A stretch of 64,000 bases of DNA from Flavobacteriaceae bacterium (GCA_947446865.1 CANFHX010000001.1:158098-222097); one strand, 5' to 3'. Numbered from the stretch's first letter, positions 35,401 through 43,661 are shown. The notes: generated by a model from the letters alone, not told the origin. Translations and numbers: made by a program.

Positions 35401-35765
35401 ATTCTGTTGGCGACATTATCCCAAATACCGGTTTTATCTATTTTGATTTTAACCCAGCAATTATCACGAACACATTTAACACAGAGTTCATAGCACTATT
35501 AGCAATGCAAGAATTTGCAAATAATAATTTGATTGTTTATCCAAATCCAGCCAAAGAAAAGATAACAATACAAATGACAACTTCTAATTTTATTAAAGAC
35601 ATTAAATTAATTGATATGCTTGGAAGAACCATTAAAGTGGAGCATTTTACTTCTTCTAATTTATCAGAAACACTGCAATTAAAAGAAGTAACTAATGGAA
35701 CTTATTTTATTGAAGTAACAACCGATTCAAACAAAAAAGAAATTAAGAAAATCATAGTGAATTAG
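32448..35765 (+). CDS. Large T9SS type A sorting-domain protein
   Basis: 1105 residues: signal peptide (MKKILLFLFFITLQSAYAQ), then Cys/Asn/Thr-rich repeats with segments such as QPQSFTTCTDTN, each starting a module about 150 residues long. One fibronectin-like module (TVGNATQTSVNVTYVPSDPNTITEIE) is near 215. A DUF11-like conserved segment (SYDPNDKMESHGEK ... GFIYFDFNPAI) precedes the C-terminal sorting domain, which reads VYPNPAKEKITIQMT, IDMLGRTIK, NGTYFIEV. The protein is secreted by type IX and attached to, or shed from, the surface. Likely an adhesin or structural protein; no catalytic domain is seen. Confidence 0.92.
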   Translation: MKKILLFLFFITLQSAYAQPQINTPTNYNLCDVDNSGSEIFYLPSKNSEILGNLSQNVYAVTYHLSQADAVANSNALSSQYLCAFSGQIVFVRVTQITNPTNYSITTLGLFFNPVPIANTISTTFCYNQQCWDLTQLIPVITNSDPSLFVTFYTTQADAESNTNPIANPSCVFSTTTTPTINFYYSVIYTVSSCSSVGVINAQIITSCPPVDCIPPVLTVGNATQTSVNVTYVPSDPNTITEIEIAVYPMGAPIPTQGVFYASNNMVITGLDCGVDFQIIARKICIINGMTAMSSWSNPIVFTTPSCIPQFGQPQSFTTCTDTNQSCFNLTDNNDDIIGTMNPSDYTITYHNSGTEAELNINPLSSPYCANIGNTPIYGRISYNNNPGQYFTTVFYLNVSAYSYNQTPIQSLEQCDDDANGMITFNLTSVQSQINISNQLQYYTSSQDAEASQNAIFNPSVYNVNVQGNIIPIFIRETIVNSCDSIYSFTLRTFANCNNASVCSQANSLCSSLGVPFPNTTNLPSTGTMGCLSTTPNPTWFVMPISQAGTINLMIQQSTDINFSLPNLDVDYVVFGPYSNPTTPCNGQLTSNYIASCSYSPNNVEYPIIQNVQPGQFYLIMVTNYSNSPGYIKITDIGGTSTGGINCSGLRLNAFLDSNSNGIKDNGEQNFPLGQFHYEMNSNGTVHNISSPTGVYNLYDINTTNSYNLSYTINSDYLSNYNLTTATYNNIHVTNGAGMLLYNFPITVSQNYNDLLTAIIPINAPRPGFVNENKIVYTNLGSQTVASGTLTFVKDSNVSITGVTPSGVTLLPNGFSYNFTNLAPFESRTISVLMQVPTIPTVIAGQLLTNTATITPTAGDIVPANNNSSLTQIVVNSYDPNDKMESHGEKIIYNSFTSNDYLTYTIRFENTGSASALNVRINDILDAKLDETSLRTISSSHPYVLDRIDNKLNWRLDDIQLPVSIANTSTGKGYVTFQVKPKPGYSVGDIIPNTGFIYFDFNPAIITNTFNTEFIALLAMQEFANNNLIVYPNPAKEKITIQMTTSNFIKDIKLIDMLGRTIKVEHFTSSNLSETLQLKEVTNGTYFIEVTTDSNKKEIKKIIVN

Positions 35766-35792
35766 AACTATTTCAATTAATGGACACACTTT

Positions 35793-35828
35793 AAGAGCCT
35801 TTACAGAAATGTAAGGGCTCTTTTTTTT
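35793..35828 (+). terminator. Intrinsic terminator after the T9SS gene
   Basis: AAGAGCCTTTACA, loop GAAA, TGTAAGGGCTCTT with a T run. The stem has one G-U pair. It separates the T9SS gene from the Crp/Fnr regulator. Confidence 0.88.
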
Positions 35829-35924
35829 AAAAAATGTCTTCCTTTGCATACCCATTTCCTAAAGTAAATAGGAAACAATTATTTTTTTGGCTTACCTTTA
35901 TAAATTGCAAATCAAAAGATACCC

Positions 35925-36554
35925 ATGAAAGACTTACTCCACCAAATTTACGGAACCATATTAGAAGAAGCGCTTCTTAACGAAATTGAAGAAGTTGCAA
36001 TACTTAAAGAATTCAAAGAAGGGGATGTGATTATTGACTTTGGGGATTATATAAAAAAGATGCCACTCCTACTTTCAGGAGCGATAAAAATTTTACGGGA
36101 AGATTTTGACGAAGGAGAACTACTTCTTTATTTTATTGAAAAAGGAGATACATGTTCCATGTCGATGGCATGCTGTCTTGGCGACACTAAAAGTGAAATA
36201 AGAGCCGTGGCAGAAACCGATGGTCAAGTAGTAATGATTCCGGTAATGTACATGGAATTATGGCTAGGAAAATACAAATCTTGGCGCAACTATGTCTTTG
36301 CTAGTTATAATAATCGTTTAAAGGAAATGCTGACTGCTATTGATAATTTAGCATTTAGGAACATGGATAAACGTTTGCTGAATTACCTTTTAGAAAAGGC
36401 TAAAATCAACACCACTAAAGAAATTAACACCACCCATCAAGAGATTGCTTACGATTTAAATACGTCTCGGGTAGTTATTTCTAGATTATTGAAAGCCCTA
36501 GAAAAAGAGGGGAGAATCAAACTACACCGCGCTCATATTGAACTTATAAGTTAA
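35925..36554 (+). CDS. Crp/Fnr family transcriptional regulator
   Basis: 209 residues. The cyclic-nucleotide-binding-like beta-roll is at about residues 20-120 (FKEGDVIIDFGDYIKKMPLLLSGAIKIL, YFIEKGDTCSMSMACCLG). The dimer helix is RLKEMLTAIDNLAFRNMDKRLLNYL, and the winged HTH is TTHQEIAYDLNTSRVVISRLLKALEKEGRIKL. Cys at 76 and in ACCLG are not in an Fnr iron-sulfur pattern, so the ligand is unknown. It stands 102 bp upstream of a TolC-adaptor-RND operon, and a GTAAC-N4-GTTAC palindrome lies in that gap, so it is likely to control the operon. Confidence 0.93.
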   Translation: MKDLLHQIYGTILEEALLNEIEEVAILKEFKEGDVIIDFGDYIKKMPLLLSGAIKILREDFDEGELLLYFIEKGDTCSMSMACCLGDTKSEIRAVAETDGQVVMIPVMYMELWLGKYKSWRNYVFASYNNRLKEMLTAIDNLAFRNMDKRLLNYLLEKAKINTTKEINTTHQEIAYDLNTSRVVISRLLKALEKEGRIKLHRAHIELIS

Positions 36555-36588
36555 ATTCCATTTCTATTTTTAATTGATTTTCTTCTCT

Positions 36589-36602
36589 GTAACACTTGTT
36601 AC
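36589..36602. promoter_or_regulatory. Putative Crp/Fnr operator of the efflux operon
   Basis: GTAACACTTGTTAC has perfect 5-bp half-sites GTAAC and GTTAC with a 4-bp spacer; the arms extend to 6 bp, GTAACA/TGTTAC. It lies in the gap downstream of the Crp/Fnr gene. Its centre (36595.5) is about 40 bp upstream of the start predicted from the TACTTTTG box, a classic class II activator position. The spacing and symmetry suit a Crp/Fnr dimer. Confidence 0.62.
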
Positions 36603-36624
36603 TGTAAAAGGAATTTTGCCAACT

Positions 36625-36632
36625 TACTTTTG
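36625..36632 (+). promoter_or_regulatory. -7 box of the efflux operon
   Basis: TACTTTTG fits TAnnTTTG, 24 bp upstream of the tolC-like ATG. No TTG is present at -33; the operator at about -40 could supply activation in its place. Confidence 0.6.
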
Positions 36633-36655
36633 CTTCATAATTTAGAAACTATCTT

Positions 36656-37969
36656 ATGAAGAAGAAACAACTCATTTATATTACAGGAACACTTTTGGTT
36701 TCCTTTTTTGGTTATAGTCAAGATACCTTGTCTATTTCTAAAAAAGAATTGCTGGAAAAGGTATCCGAGAAGAATTTGCAAATAAAAATTGCTGAGAAAA
36801 CCTACCTCTCTGCCAAAGCAGATTACCAACAATCTAATGCACTTTTTTTACCCAACATCAATGTTTCCCATACGGGAATTTTAACTACCAATCCGTTAAT
36901 GGCGTTTGGATCTAAATTAAATCAGGAAGTTTTAACCGCATCCGATTTTAATCCAGCATTACTAAATGACCCAGCTCGGACTCAAAATTTTGCAACCAAA
37001 TTTGAAATCCAACAACCATTAATTAATGTGGACGGAATCTATGCGCGCCAGGCTGCCAAAACCAAAATGGAAGCCTTTCAATTGCAAACCGAACGCACCA
37101 AAGAATATCTGGAATTAGAAGTTTTTAAATCCTACATGCAATTGCAATTGGCCTACAAAGCAGTGAAAGTTTTAGAAAAAGCGAACACCACTGGGAACGC
37201 CAATTTGAAATTAGTTCAAAATTATTTCCAACAAGGATTATTGCAAAAAACCGACTTATTAAACGTTCAAGTTCGAGTGAATGAAATTGCGAATCAATTG
37301 CAATATGCTAAAAGTAATGTTCAAAATGCTTCCGATTATTTAGCATTTTTATTGAATGAAGATATCAAAGATAAAATATACAAACCTTCCGAAGCTTTAG
37401 AGAATACCATTGCAATAGAAACCATCAATATTTCCTTGTCAGAAAATAGAAAAGACATTCAAGCCATGAATAAATCGACTACTGCATACCAAAAAATGTA
37501 TATGTCTAGCAAAATGAACTTTCTACCAAGATTAAACGCTTTTGGAAGTTATGAATTGTACGATAAGAATTTCTTAGGCACTTCTGCCAAAGGCTATTTA
37601 GTTGGAGCACAATTGTCCTGGAATGTTTTTGATGGATATAAAACCATTGGTAAAATGGAAAAAGCCAAAGCCGATTTTCAAAAAGCCGAAGTGGAAACCG
37701 AGCAGTACAAAAAACAAAGCCAATTGGAATTAAACAAAACCAATCGCCAGTTGCAAGATGCTGAAAACAAAGTAAATCTTTCCCAATTAGCTTTTGAACA
37801 ATCGCAAGAAGCTTATAGAATTCGCCAAAATCGTTTTTCACAAGGTTTAGAAAAAACCACCGATTTATTACAATCCGAAACCCAAATGATCCAAAAAGAA
37901 TTAGAGCATTTGCAAGCCATTTTCGAATATAATTTCACCAAACAGTATTTACAGTTTTTAACCAAATAA
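36656..37969 (+). CDS. TolC-family outer-membrane efflux protein
   Basis: 437 residues with signal peptide (LIYITGTLLVSFFGYSQ). Two long helical OEP repeats are visible: LSISKKELLEKVSEKNLQIKIAEKTYLSAKADYQQSNA opens the first, and VGAQLSWNVFDGYKTIGKMEKAKADFQKAE begins the second. RIRQNRFSQGLEKTTDLLQSET is the usual TolC end motif. It forms the outer-membrane duct for the adaptor and RND pump encoded downstream. Confidence 0.94.
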   Translation: MKKKQLIYITGTLLVSFFGYSQDTLSISKKELLEKVSEKNLQIKIAEKTYLSAKADYQQSNALFLPNINVSHTGILTTNPLMAFGSKLNQEVLTASDFNPALLNDPARTQNFATKFEIQQPLINVDGIYARQAAKTKMEAFQLQTERTKEYLELEVFKSYMQLQLAYKAVKVLEKANTTGNANLKLVQNYFQQGLLQKTDLLNVQVRVNEIANQLQYAKSNVQNASDYLAFLLNEDIKDKIYKPSEALENTIAIETINISLSENRKDIQAMNKSTTAYQKMYMSSKMNFLPRLNAFGSYELYDKNFLGTSAKGYLVGAQLSWNVFDGYKTIGKMEKAKADFQKAEVETEQYKKQSQLELNKTNRQLQDAENKVNLSQLAFEQSQEAYRIRQNRFSQGLEKTTDLLQSETQMIQKELEHLQAIFEYNFTKQYLQFLTK

Positions 37970-38014
37970 AAGAGTATTAAGATTTTAGTATTAAGAATTA
38001 AGACATATCAAATC

Positions 38015-39100
38015 ATGAGAAAAGCAATAACCATTCTAACCCTTTCAACATTCTTATTTCTATCCTGCGGAAAAGAAACGAAAGAAACAACTAATAATGA
38101 ACCAGCAATTGCTGTAAAAGTAAGCGGAATTTCTGCGGATACTAATGGCGAATTCGTAACTGCAAGCGGAAAAATTGAAGCCGAAAATAGCGCCAACGTT
38201 TCCACTAGAATGATGGGCTACGTAACCAAAGTCAATGTAAAAGTGGGACAAAAAGTAAGCGCTGGGCAACTTTTGGTAAGCATTAACAACACCGATTTGC
38301 AAGCCAAAAAAGCACAAGTAGATGCCTCTATTTTACAAGCAACCGCTGGTTACAATAATGCCAAAAAAGACTACGAAAGATTTACCGCATTATTCAATCA
38401 GCAAAGTGCTTCCCAAAAAGAATTAGACGACATGACTTCACGTTATGAAATGGCAAAAGCTGGTTTGGAAGGTGCTAAACAAATGCGAAATGAAGTAATG
38501 GCGCAGTTTTCTTATTCTAATATTACGGCACCATTTTCGGGAGAAGTGACCAATACTTTTGTAAAAGAAGGCGATATGGCCAATCCGGGAATGCCTTTGG
38601 TAAGTATAGAAGGCGCGTCGCATTTGCAGGTAACTGCAATGGTTTCAGAAAGTGATATTACTTCCATAAAAAACGGTATGAACGTAAAAGTTTTGGTAAA
38701 ATCTACAAACCAAGAGTTAGCAGGTAAAGTATCCGAAGTAAGTGGTTCGGCTAAAAATACTGGCGGACAATTTTTAGTAAAAATCAATTTGATAAACGCT
38801 GGAAGTAAAGTCCTTTCAGGAATGTTTGCCAATGTTCAATTTCCTATTGCAAATAAACCGCAAGCCGCAACAGTTGTTTCTGATAAGGTTTTAGTTCCCG
38901 AAAGTGCTTTGGTACACCAAGGACAACTTACCGGAATTTACACCATCGGAAACGGAAACACCGCAATATTAAGATGGTTGCGCATCGGTATATCCTTCGG
39001 AAATCAAGTAGAAGTTTTATCGGGTTTGTCTGCCAATGAGCAATACATCGTTTCAGCAGATGGGAAATTATATAATGGAGCGAAAATTAGTGTTCAATAA
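38015..39100 (+). CDS. RND efflux periplasmic adaptor lipoprotein
   Basis: 361 residues with lipobox LFLSC (Cys18). A membrane-fusion (biotinyl-lipoyl/barrel-sandwich) half is seen at VSTRMMGYVTKVNVKVGQKVSAGQLLVSIN; a coiled-coil hairpin follows at about 90-150; the second half is FSYSNITAPFSGEVTNTFVKEGDMANPGMPLVSIE. A beta-barrel and MP domain follow. It links the inner-membrane pump to TolC. The gap to the pump gene is 138 bp and full of hairpin repeats. Confidence 0.95.
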   Translation: MRKAITILTLSTFLFLSCGKETKETTNNEPAIAVKVSGISADTNGEFVTASGKIEAENSANVSTRMMGYVTKVNVKVGQKVSAGQLLVSINNTDLQAKKAQVDASILQATAGYNNAKKDYERFTALFNQQSASQKELDDMTSRYEMAKAGLEGAKQMRNEVMAQFSYSNITAPFSGEVTNTFVKEGDMANPGMPLVSIEGASHLQVTAMVSESDITSIKNGMNVKVLVKSTNQELAGKVSEVSGSAKNTGGQFLVKINLINAGSKVLSGMFANVQFPIANKPQAATVVSDKVLVPESALVHQGQLTGIYTIGNGNTAILRWLRIGISFGNQVEVLSGLSANEQYIVSADGKLYNGAKISVQ

Positions 39101-39238
39101 GCCCCACCCGGCCTCCCCAAAGGGGAGGAGACTAGACGTTATGAAAATCATATAATATCTCGAATAAAAAAATAAAAATTGTTTAACCATTAAATCCACC
39201 CCAACAATTCCCCCTTCGGGGGTAAGGGGGCTAATATC
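39101..39238. repeat. Hairpin repeats between adaptor and pump genes
   Basis: Two interspersed hairpin elements lie within the operon: CCTCCCC-AAA-GGGGAGG (about 39111-39129) and CCCCC-TTC-GGGGG (about 39210-39224) with a second G-rich tract. Both are GC-rich stems in an AT-rich genome and would form in the mRNA. No gene is visible. They may lower read-through or protect the 3' end of the adaptor message. Confidence 0.75.
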
Positions 39239-42200
39239 ATGCAAGAAGGTATATCCGGTAAAATAGCACACTTTTTCATCAACTCTAAATTGACCATTCT
39301 GTTAATGGTTGGTTTGATGATTATTGGTGTATACAGTTCGTTTTTAATCCCAAGGGAAGAAGAACCACAAATTAATGTTCCAATGGCCGACGTAATGGTG
39401 GGTTATCCTGGCGCAAGTCCGAGTGAAGTAGAAAGTCGCGTGGTAAAACCATTAGAAAAAATCCTTTCCAACATCAAAGGAGTAGAACACGTGCACAGTA
39501 TGGCCATGAACGGCCAAGCAATGTTGATTGTTCAATTTTATGTGGGTCAAGATGTAGAGCGTTCGTATGTAAAATTGTACGACGAGTTGGCGAAACACGA
39601 AAATATGTTTCCACAAGGCGTTTACAAACCCATGGTAAAAACCCGTTCTATTGACGATGTTCCTATGTTGGGATTGACCCTTTGGAGTGAGAAATTGAAT
39701 GATTATGAAATCCGTCAAATTGCCGAAGAAGTTACATCGGAAGTAGAAAAAGTAAAAGACGTTGCTATTACCCGTGAAATTGGTGGAAGAAACCGCCAAG
39801 TAAAAGTGGTTTTAGACAAAGATAAAATGGCCGAAAATGGAGTAGATGCTCTTGGAATTATGCAAATGATTCAAGCCAATAACGGCAGTTCACAATCGGG
39901 AAGTTTTGTCAATAACGATCAAGAATATTTGGTTACAACCGGACAATTTTTAAAATCTTCGGAAGATATTGAGAATTTAGTGGTAGGTGTCAATGCTAAT
40001 TTGCCAGTGTATTTAAAACAAGTGGCTAAAGTAGAAGACGGACCTTCCACACCAAGCAGTTATGTTTCTTTTGGATATGGTAAAGCCAACGAAAAATTCA
40101 AAACTGCAAAATCAGAATATCCTGCCGTAACTATTTCTATCGGAAAAGTAAAAGGTGCCGATGCCATGAAAATATCCGAGAAGATATTGGAACGCGTAGA
40201 GCAATTGAAGAAAACAATAATTACCAACGATGTTCACGTAGAAGTTACCCGTAATTATGGAGAAACGGCTTCGGATAAAGTTGGCGAATTGTTACTTCAC
40301 CTAGGAATAGCCATTATTGCCGTTACCTTTTTAGTAATCTTAGCCATGGGATGGCGTGGTGGATTGGTAGTGTTTTTCTCCGTTCCGTTAACCTTTGCTT
40401 TGACCTTGTTTGCCTATTATTTATTAGGATATACCTTAAATAGAATCACCCTTTTTGCCTTAGTTTTCGTGGTCGGAATTGTGGTAGACGATAGTATCAT
40501 CATTGCCGAAAACATGCACCGCCATTTCAAAATGAAGCGATTGCCGTTCAAACAAGCAGCAATTTACGCCATAAACGAAGTAGGAAATCCAACCATTTTG
40601 GCAACCTTCACGGTTATTGCAGCAATACTTCCGATGGCATTTGTATCTGGAATGATGGGGCCTTACATGAGTCCGATGCCAATTGGTGCGTCTATTGCCA
40701 TGTTACTTTCGTTATTCGTAGCATTGACCGTTACGCCTTACTTAGGATACCATTTGTTACAAGAAAAAGAAGAACAAAAACACAAAGTAGAACAAGGTTT
40801 AGAAGCCAATTGGGTTTATAAAATCTATAACAAACTGGAACGTCCGTTATTGGAAAGCAGTAAAAAACGACGTATTTTAGTTGGACTAACCGTAGTGTTA
40901 TTAATAGGTTCTGTACTGATGTTTTTTACCAAATCGGTAATTGTAAAAATGTTGCCTTTTGATAATAAAAACGAATTTCAAGTGGTGGTTGACATGCCCG
41001 AAGGAACTACTTTAGAACGCACTGCAGCAGTAACTCAAGAAATTGCGCAATACCTTTCTACCGTTCCAGAAGTGGTGAATTATCAAAATTATATTGGAAC
41101 TTCTGCACCAATTACCTTTAACGGATTGGTTCGTCATTACGACTTGCGTGGTGGTAGCAATATGGCCGATATTCAAGTGAATTTGTTGCATAAAGAAGAA
41201 CGCGATATGCAAAGTCACGGAATTGCAAAAGAAGTGCGTCCTGAAATTCAGAAGATTGCTAAAAAATATGGTGCTAATGTAAAAATCATCGAAGTGCCAC
41301 CAGGACCACCTGTTTTATCAACTTTGGTAGCCGAAATTTATGGGCCAAATTATAAAGACCAAATCAAAGTGGCCAATCAGGTGAAAACAATTTTGGAAAC
41401 TACTTCGGATATTGTGGATGTCGATTGGATGACGGAAGACAATCAAACGGAATACAAACTGGAAGTGGACAAAGAAAAAGCGATGCTTAACGGAATTGCT
41501 CCACAGCAAGTGGTTGGAAATTTGACTTATTTGTTAAAGGAATATCCAATTTCTAATTTGTACGATGAAAATTCTAATGACAACGTTGGAATTGTTCTTT
41601 CGCTTGATGATAAAGATAAAACGAGTTTGCAAGATATTGAAAACCTGAAAATCAAGGGAAGTCGTGGCAACGTAGTTCCGGTTAGTGATTTGGTTAAAGT
41701 GGTTAAAGATACTTTGCAGAAGACCATTTACAGAAAAGATCAAAAACGTGTGGTTTATGTAACGGCAGACATGGCTGGAGCATTAGAAAGTCCGGTGTAT
41801 GCAATTCTGGGGATGAATGAAAAACTTCAAAAAATGCACTTGCCAAAAGGCTATAAAGTGAACGAATTGTATATGGACCAACCCACAGATGAAAGTGATT
41901 TTACTGTAAAATGGGATGGTGAATGGCAAATAACGTTGGAAGTTTTCCGAGATTTGGGAGTAGCATTTATGGTTGTAATTGTAATTATTTACATGCTGAT
42001 TGTAGGTTGGTTTCAAAACTTCAAAACGCCAATGGTAATGATGATGGCAATTCCACTTTCGTTAATCGGAATTGTTTTCGGACACTGGTTATTAGGAGCA
42101 TTTTTTACTGCAACTTCCTTTATCGGAATGATTGCCTTAGCCGGTGTAATGGTCCGGAACTCGGTCTTGCTCATCGACTTTATTGAAATCCGATTGAACG

Positions 42201-42472
42201 ATGGCATTCCATTAAAACAAGCCATTATTGAAGCAGGAGCCGTTCGAACAACCCCAATTTTATTAACCACAGGAGCCGTAGTTATTGGAGCATCCATCAT
42301 ATTATTTGATCCAATATTTCAAGGATTGGCCATCTCTTTAGTATTTGGAGCCATTGTTTCCACCGTACTTACTTTATTGGTTGTGCCGATAATTTATTAT
42401 GTTACCGAAAGAAAAAAATGGGAAACTCCCCAAGATTCAGAGGAAACCCAAGACCATGAACCTAATATTTAA
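39239..42472 (+). CDS. RND efflux inner-membrane pump
   Basis: 1077 residues, 12 membrane helices in two halves. N-terminal helix KLTILLMVGLMIIGVYSSFLIPREEEPQI; VGYPGASPSEVESRVVKPLE is the RND porter start. Proton-relay acids lie in VVGIVVDDSIIIAENMHRHF near residue 417, and the second half has FTATSFIGMIALAGVMVRNSVLLIDFIE. The AcrB-like hydrophobe/amphiphile or heavy-metal class cannot be told. It runs into a PII-like gene 4 bp after its stop. Confidence 0.95.
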   Translation: MQEGISGKIAHFFINSKLTILLMVGLMIIGVYSSFLIPREEEPQINVPMADVMVGYPGASPSEVESRVVKPLEKILSNIKGVEHVHSMAMNGQAMLIVQFYVGQDVERSYVKLYDELAKHENMFPQGVYKPMVKTRSIDDVPMLGLTLWSEKLNDYEIRQIAEEVTSEVEKVKDVAITREIGGRNRQVKVVLDKDKMAENGVDALGIMQMIQANNGSSQSGSFVNNDQEYLVTTGQFLKSSEDIENLVVGVNANLPVYLKQVAKVEDGPSTPSSYVSFGYGKANEKFKTAKSEYPAVTISIGKVKGADAMKISEKILERVEQLKKTIITNDVHVEVTRNYGETASDKVGELLLHLGIAIIAVTFLVILAMGWRGGLVVFFSVPLTFALTLFAYYLLGYTLNRITLFALVFVVGIVVDDSIIIAENMHRHFKMKRLPFKQAAIYAINEVGNPTILATFTVIAAILPMAFVSGMMGPYMSPMPIGASIAMLLSLFVALTVTPYLGYHLLQEKEEQKHKVEQGLEANWVYKIYNKLERPLLESSKKRRILVGLTVVLLIGSVLMFFTKSVIVKMLPFDNKNEFQVVVDMPEGTTLERTAAVTQEIAQYLSTVPEVVNYQNYIGTSAPITFNGLVRHYDLRGGSNMADIQVNLLHKEERDMQSHGIAKEVRPEIQKIAKKYGANVKIIEVPPGPPVLSTLVAEIYGPNYKDQIKVANQVKTILETTSDIVDVDWMTEDNQTEYKLEVDKEKAMLNGIAPQQVVGNLTYLLKEYPISNLYDENSNDNVGIVLSLDDKDKTSLQDIENLKIKGSRGNVVPVSDLVKVVKDTLQKTIYRKDQKRVVYVTADMAGALESPVYAILGMNEKLQKMHLPKGYKVNELYMDQPTDESDFTVKWDGEWQITLEVFRDLGVAFMVVIVIIYMLIVGWFQNFKTPMVMMMAIPLSLIGIVFGHWLLGAFFTATSFIGMIALAGVMVRNSVLLIDFIEIRLNDGIPLKQAIIEAGAVRTTPILLTTGAVVIGASIILFDPIFQGLAISLVFGAIVSTVLTLLVVPIIYYVTERKKWETPQDSEETQDHEPNI

Positions 42473-42476
42473 TATC

Positions 42477-42782
42477 ATGAAATTACTAATAATAACCGCG
42501 ATTGAATCCTTTGAAAAGGAAATCAAAATAATGCTTAAAAAAGCAAACGTTACAACCTTTAGTTATAAAAAAGTAACTGGTTTTAGAGATATTTCGGGAG
42601 AAGCAATTGAAAATAATTGGTTTGCTACAGAAATTAATGAAACCGAATCTATTTTATTTTATGCCTTCGTGCCCAAAGAAAATGTGGATTTATGTTTTGA
42701 TTTTGTAACCGATTTTAACGCCAAACAGGAAACGTTATCACACATTCATGTGGCAGTTTTAAACATTGAAAAATCTAATTAA
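42477..42782 (+). CDS. Small PII-like (GlnB-fold) protein linked to the RND pump
   Basis: The ATG at 42477 (MKLLIITAIESFEKEIKIMLKKANVTTFSYKKVTGFRD) gives 101 residues; the longer ORF overlaps the pump gene out of frame. The strand-helix-strand order and the ferredoxin-like swapping pattern suit PII-like proteins that follow transporters. No T-loop tyrosine or ATP motif can be placed, so the ligand is unknown. It starts 4 bp after the pump stop, so it is translationally coupled to it and could tune the pump. Confidence 0.6.
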   Translation: MKLLIITAIESFEKEIKIMLKKANVTTFSYKKVTGFRDISGEAIENNWFATEINETESILFYAFVPKENVDLCFDFVTDFNAKQETLSHIHVAVLNIEKSN

Positions 42783-42783
42783 T

Positions 42784-42830
42784 AATTAATGCTTTGCGCC
42801 TTTGCGTCTTAGCGAGAAATAAAAAAACAT
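42784..42830. repeat. CTTTGCGCCTTTGCGTCTTAG interspersed motif
   Basis: The gap between the PII-like and DUF2892 genes is made mostly of GCTTTGCGCCTTTGCGTC and TTAGCGAGAA, a member of the CTTTGCGCCTTAG family seen elsewhere in the window. Confidence 0.6.
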
Positions 42831-42831
42831 T

Positions 42832-43017
42832 ATGAAAAACAGAATCGTAAGAGCAATAGCAGGAACTTTTATCCTAATAAGTGTAATTTTATCTATTTAT
42901 GTAAATCAAAATTGGCTATGGTTCACCGCATTTGTGGGGGCTAATTTATTACAATCCTCTATAACCAAATGGTGTTTGATGGACGATATTTTGACTAAAC
43001 TTGGGGTGAAAGACTAA
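42832..43017 (+). CDS. DUF2892 / YgaP-like membrane protein
   Basis: 61 residues with two membrane helices (IVRAIAGTFILISVILSIYV and LWFTAFVGANLLQSSIT), followed by WCLMDDILTKLGVKD. The pattern, including the Cys in KWCLMDDILTKLG, is that of the YgaP-type transmembrane domain. It ends the efflux operon, before a terminator. Confidence 0.88.
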   Translation: MKNRIVRAIAGTFILISVILSIYVNQNWLWFTAFVGANLLQSSITKWCLMDDILTKLGVKD

Positions 43018-43040
43018 ATAGAATTTAGAATACTATTTTC

Positions 43041-43077
43041 AAAACAGCAGTAAGCAAAAGTTTACTGCTGTTTTTTT
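43041..43077. terminator. Bidirectional terminator between efflux operon and HxlR gene
   Basis: AACAGCAGTAA, loop GCAAAAG, TTTACTGCTG then TTTTTTT. It lies between the DUF2892 gene (+) and the convergent HxlR gene (-). Confidence 0.87.
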
Positions 43078-43555
43078 ATGCTTTAATAGTTTTCTTTATT
43101 TTGAGATTTTCAACAACGGGCTCTTGAATTACATTCAAAAATTCAATATATTTTTCTCGTCTAGAATTAATAAATGCTTCTCGATCTTGAAATATTTCAG
43201 CCTTTATGGCCATTTGAGATTCATTTAAAATAGCTTCTGATAGCGATTCGATAGAAAACAAATACAATTCTACAAGAACTGGCAGCACACAAATTCCTTT
43301 GCGAGTAGCAATAAATGTGGCACTTTTTTTAGTGCCTTTGGGATTGAATTTAGAAATGAATCCTGCTTCCTCTAAATAAACCAATCGGTTGGTAAGAATG
43401 TTACTTGCGATTTTTTCTTTAGAATTTGAAAATTCTTTAAAAGTAGATTTTCGATGCAACAACATATCACGCAAAATCAACAACGACCATTTGTCGCCAA
43501 ATAAATCAACAGAAACGGCAATTGCGCAGGTAGATCTAAAATTATTGTTCGTCAT
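43076..43555 (-). CDS. HxlR family winged-helix regulator
   Basis: 159 residues. DLFGDKWSLLILRDMLLHRKSTFKEFSNSKEKIASNILTNRLVYLEEAGFISKF is the HxlR wHTH, including the characteristic GDKWSLLILR. HxlR-type regulators respond to reactive electrophiles, redox or small molecules; CAIAV holds one conserved-position Cys (Cys10). The C-terminal extension of about 60 residues is longer than in the minimal family. It is divergent from three NTF2-fold lipoprotein genes and probably controls them. Confidence 0.92.
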   Translation of the reverse strand: MTNNNFRSTCAIAVSVDLFGDKWSLLILRDMLLHRKSTFKEFSNSKEKIASNILTNRLVYLEEAGFISKFNPKGTKKSATFIATRKGICVLPVLVELYLFSIESLSEAILNESQMAIKAEIFQDREAFINSRREKYIEFLNVIQEPVVENLKIKKTIKA

Positions 43556-43602
43556 GAGTTTATTTAAGAAATCGAATGTTTTTTAAGAAGAAAATTATAG
43601 TA

Positions 43603-43610
43603 CAAAATTA
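43603..43610 (-). promoter_or_regulatory. Likely -7 box for the HxlR gene
   Basis: CAAAATTA reads TAATTTTG on the minus strand, 47 bp before the ATG. No -33 TTG at the expected place. Confidence 0.45.
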
Positions 43611-43661
43611 CTTATTAAAATTTTTAAAAAAAGTAAAATTAACAATTTATTAGTTTGTTAG

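Noticed and set aside
39452-39799. Minus-strand ORF of 115 residues inside the RND pump gene
   Set aside because: Overlaps a clearly coding gene on the other strand, with no signal or motif. The same applies to the other antisense ORFs in the pump, TonB receptor and murF-alr genes.
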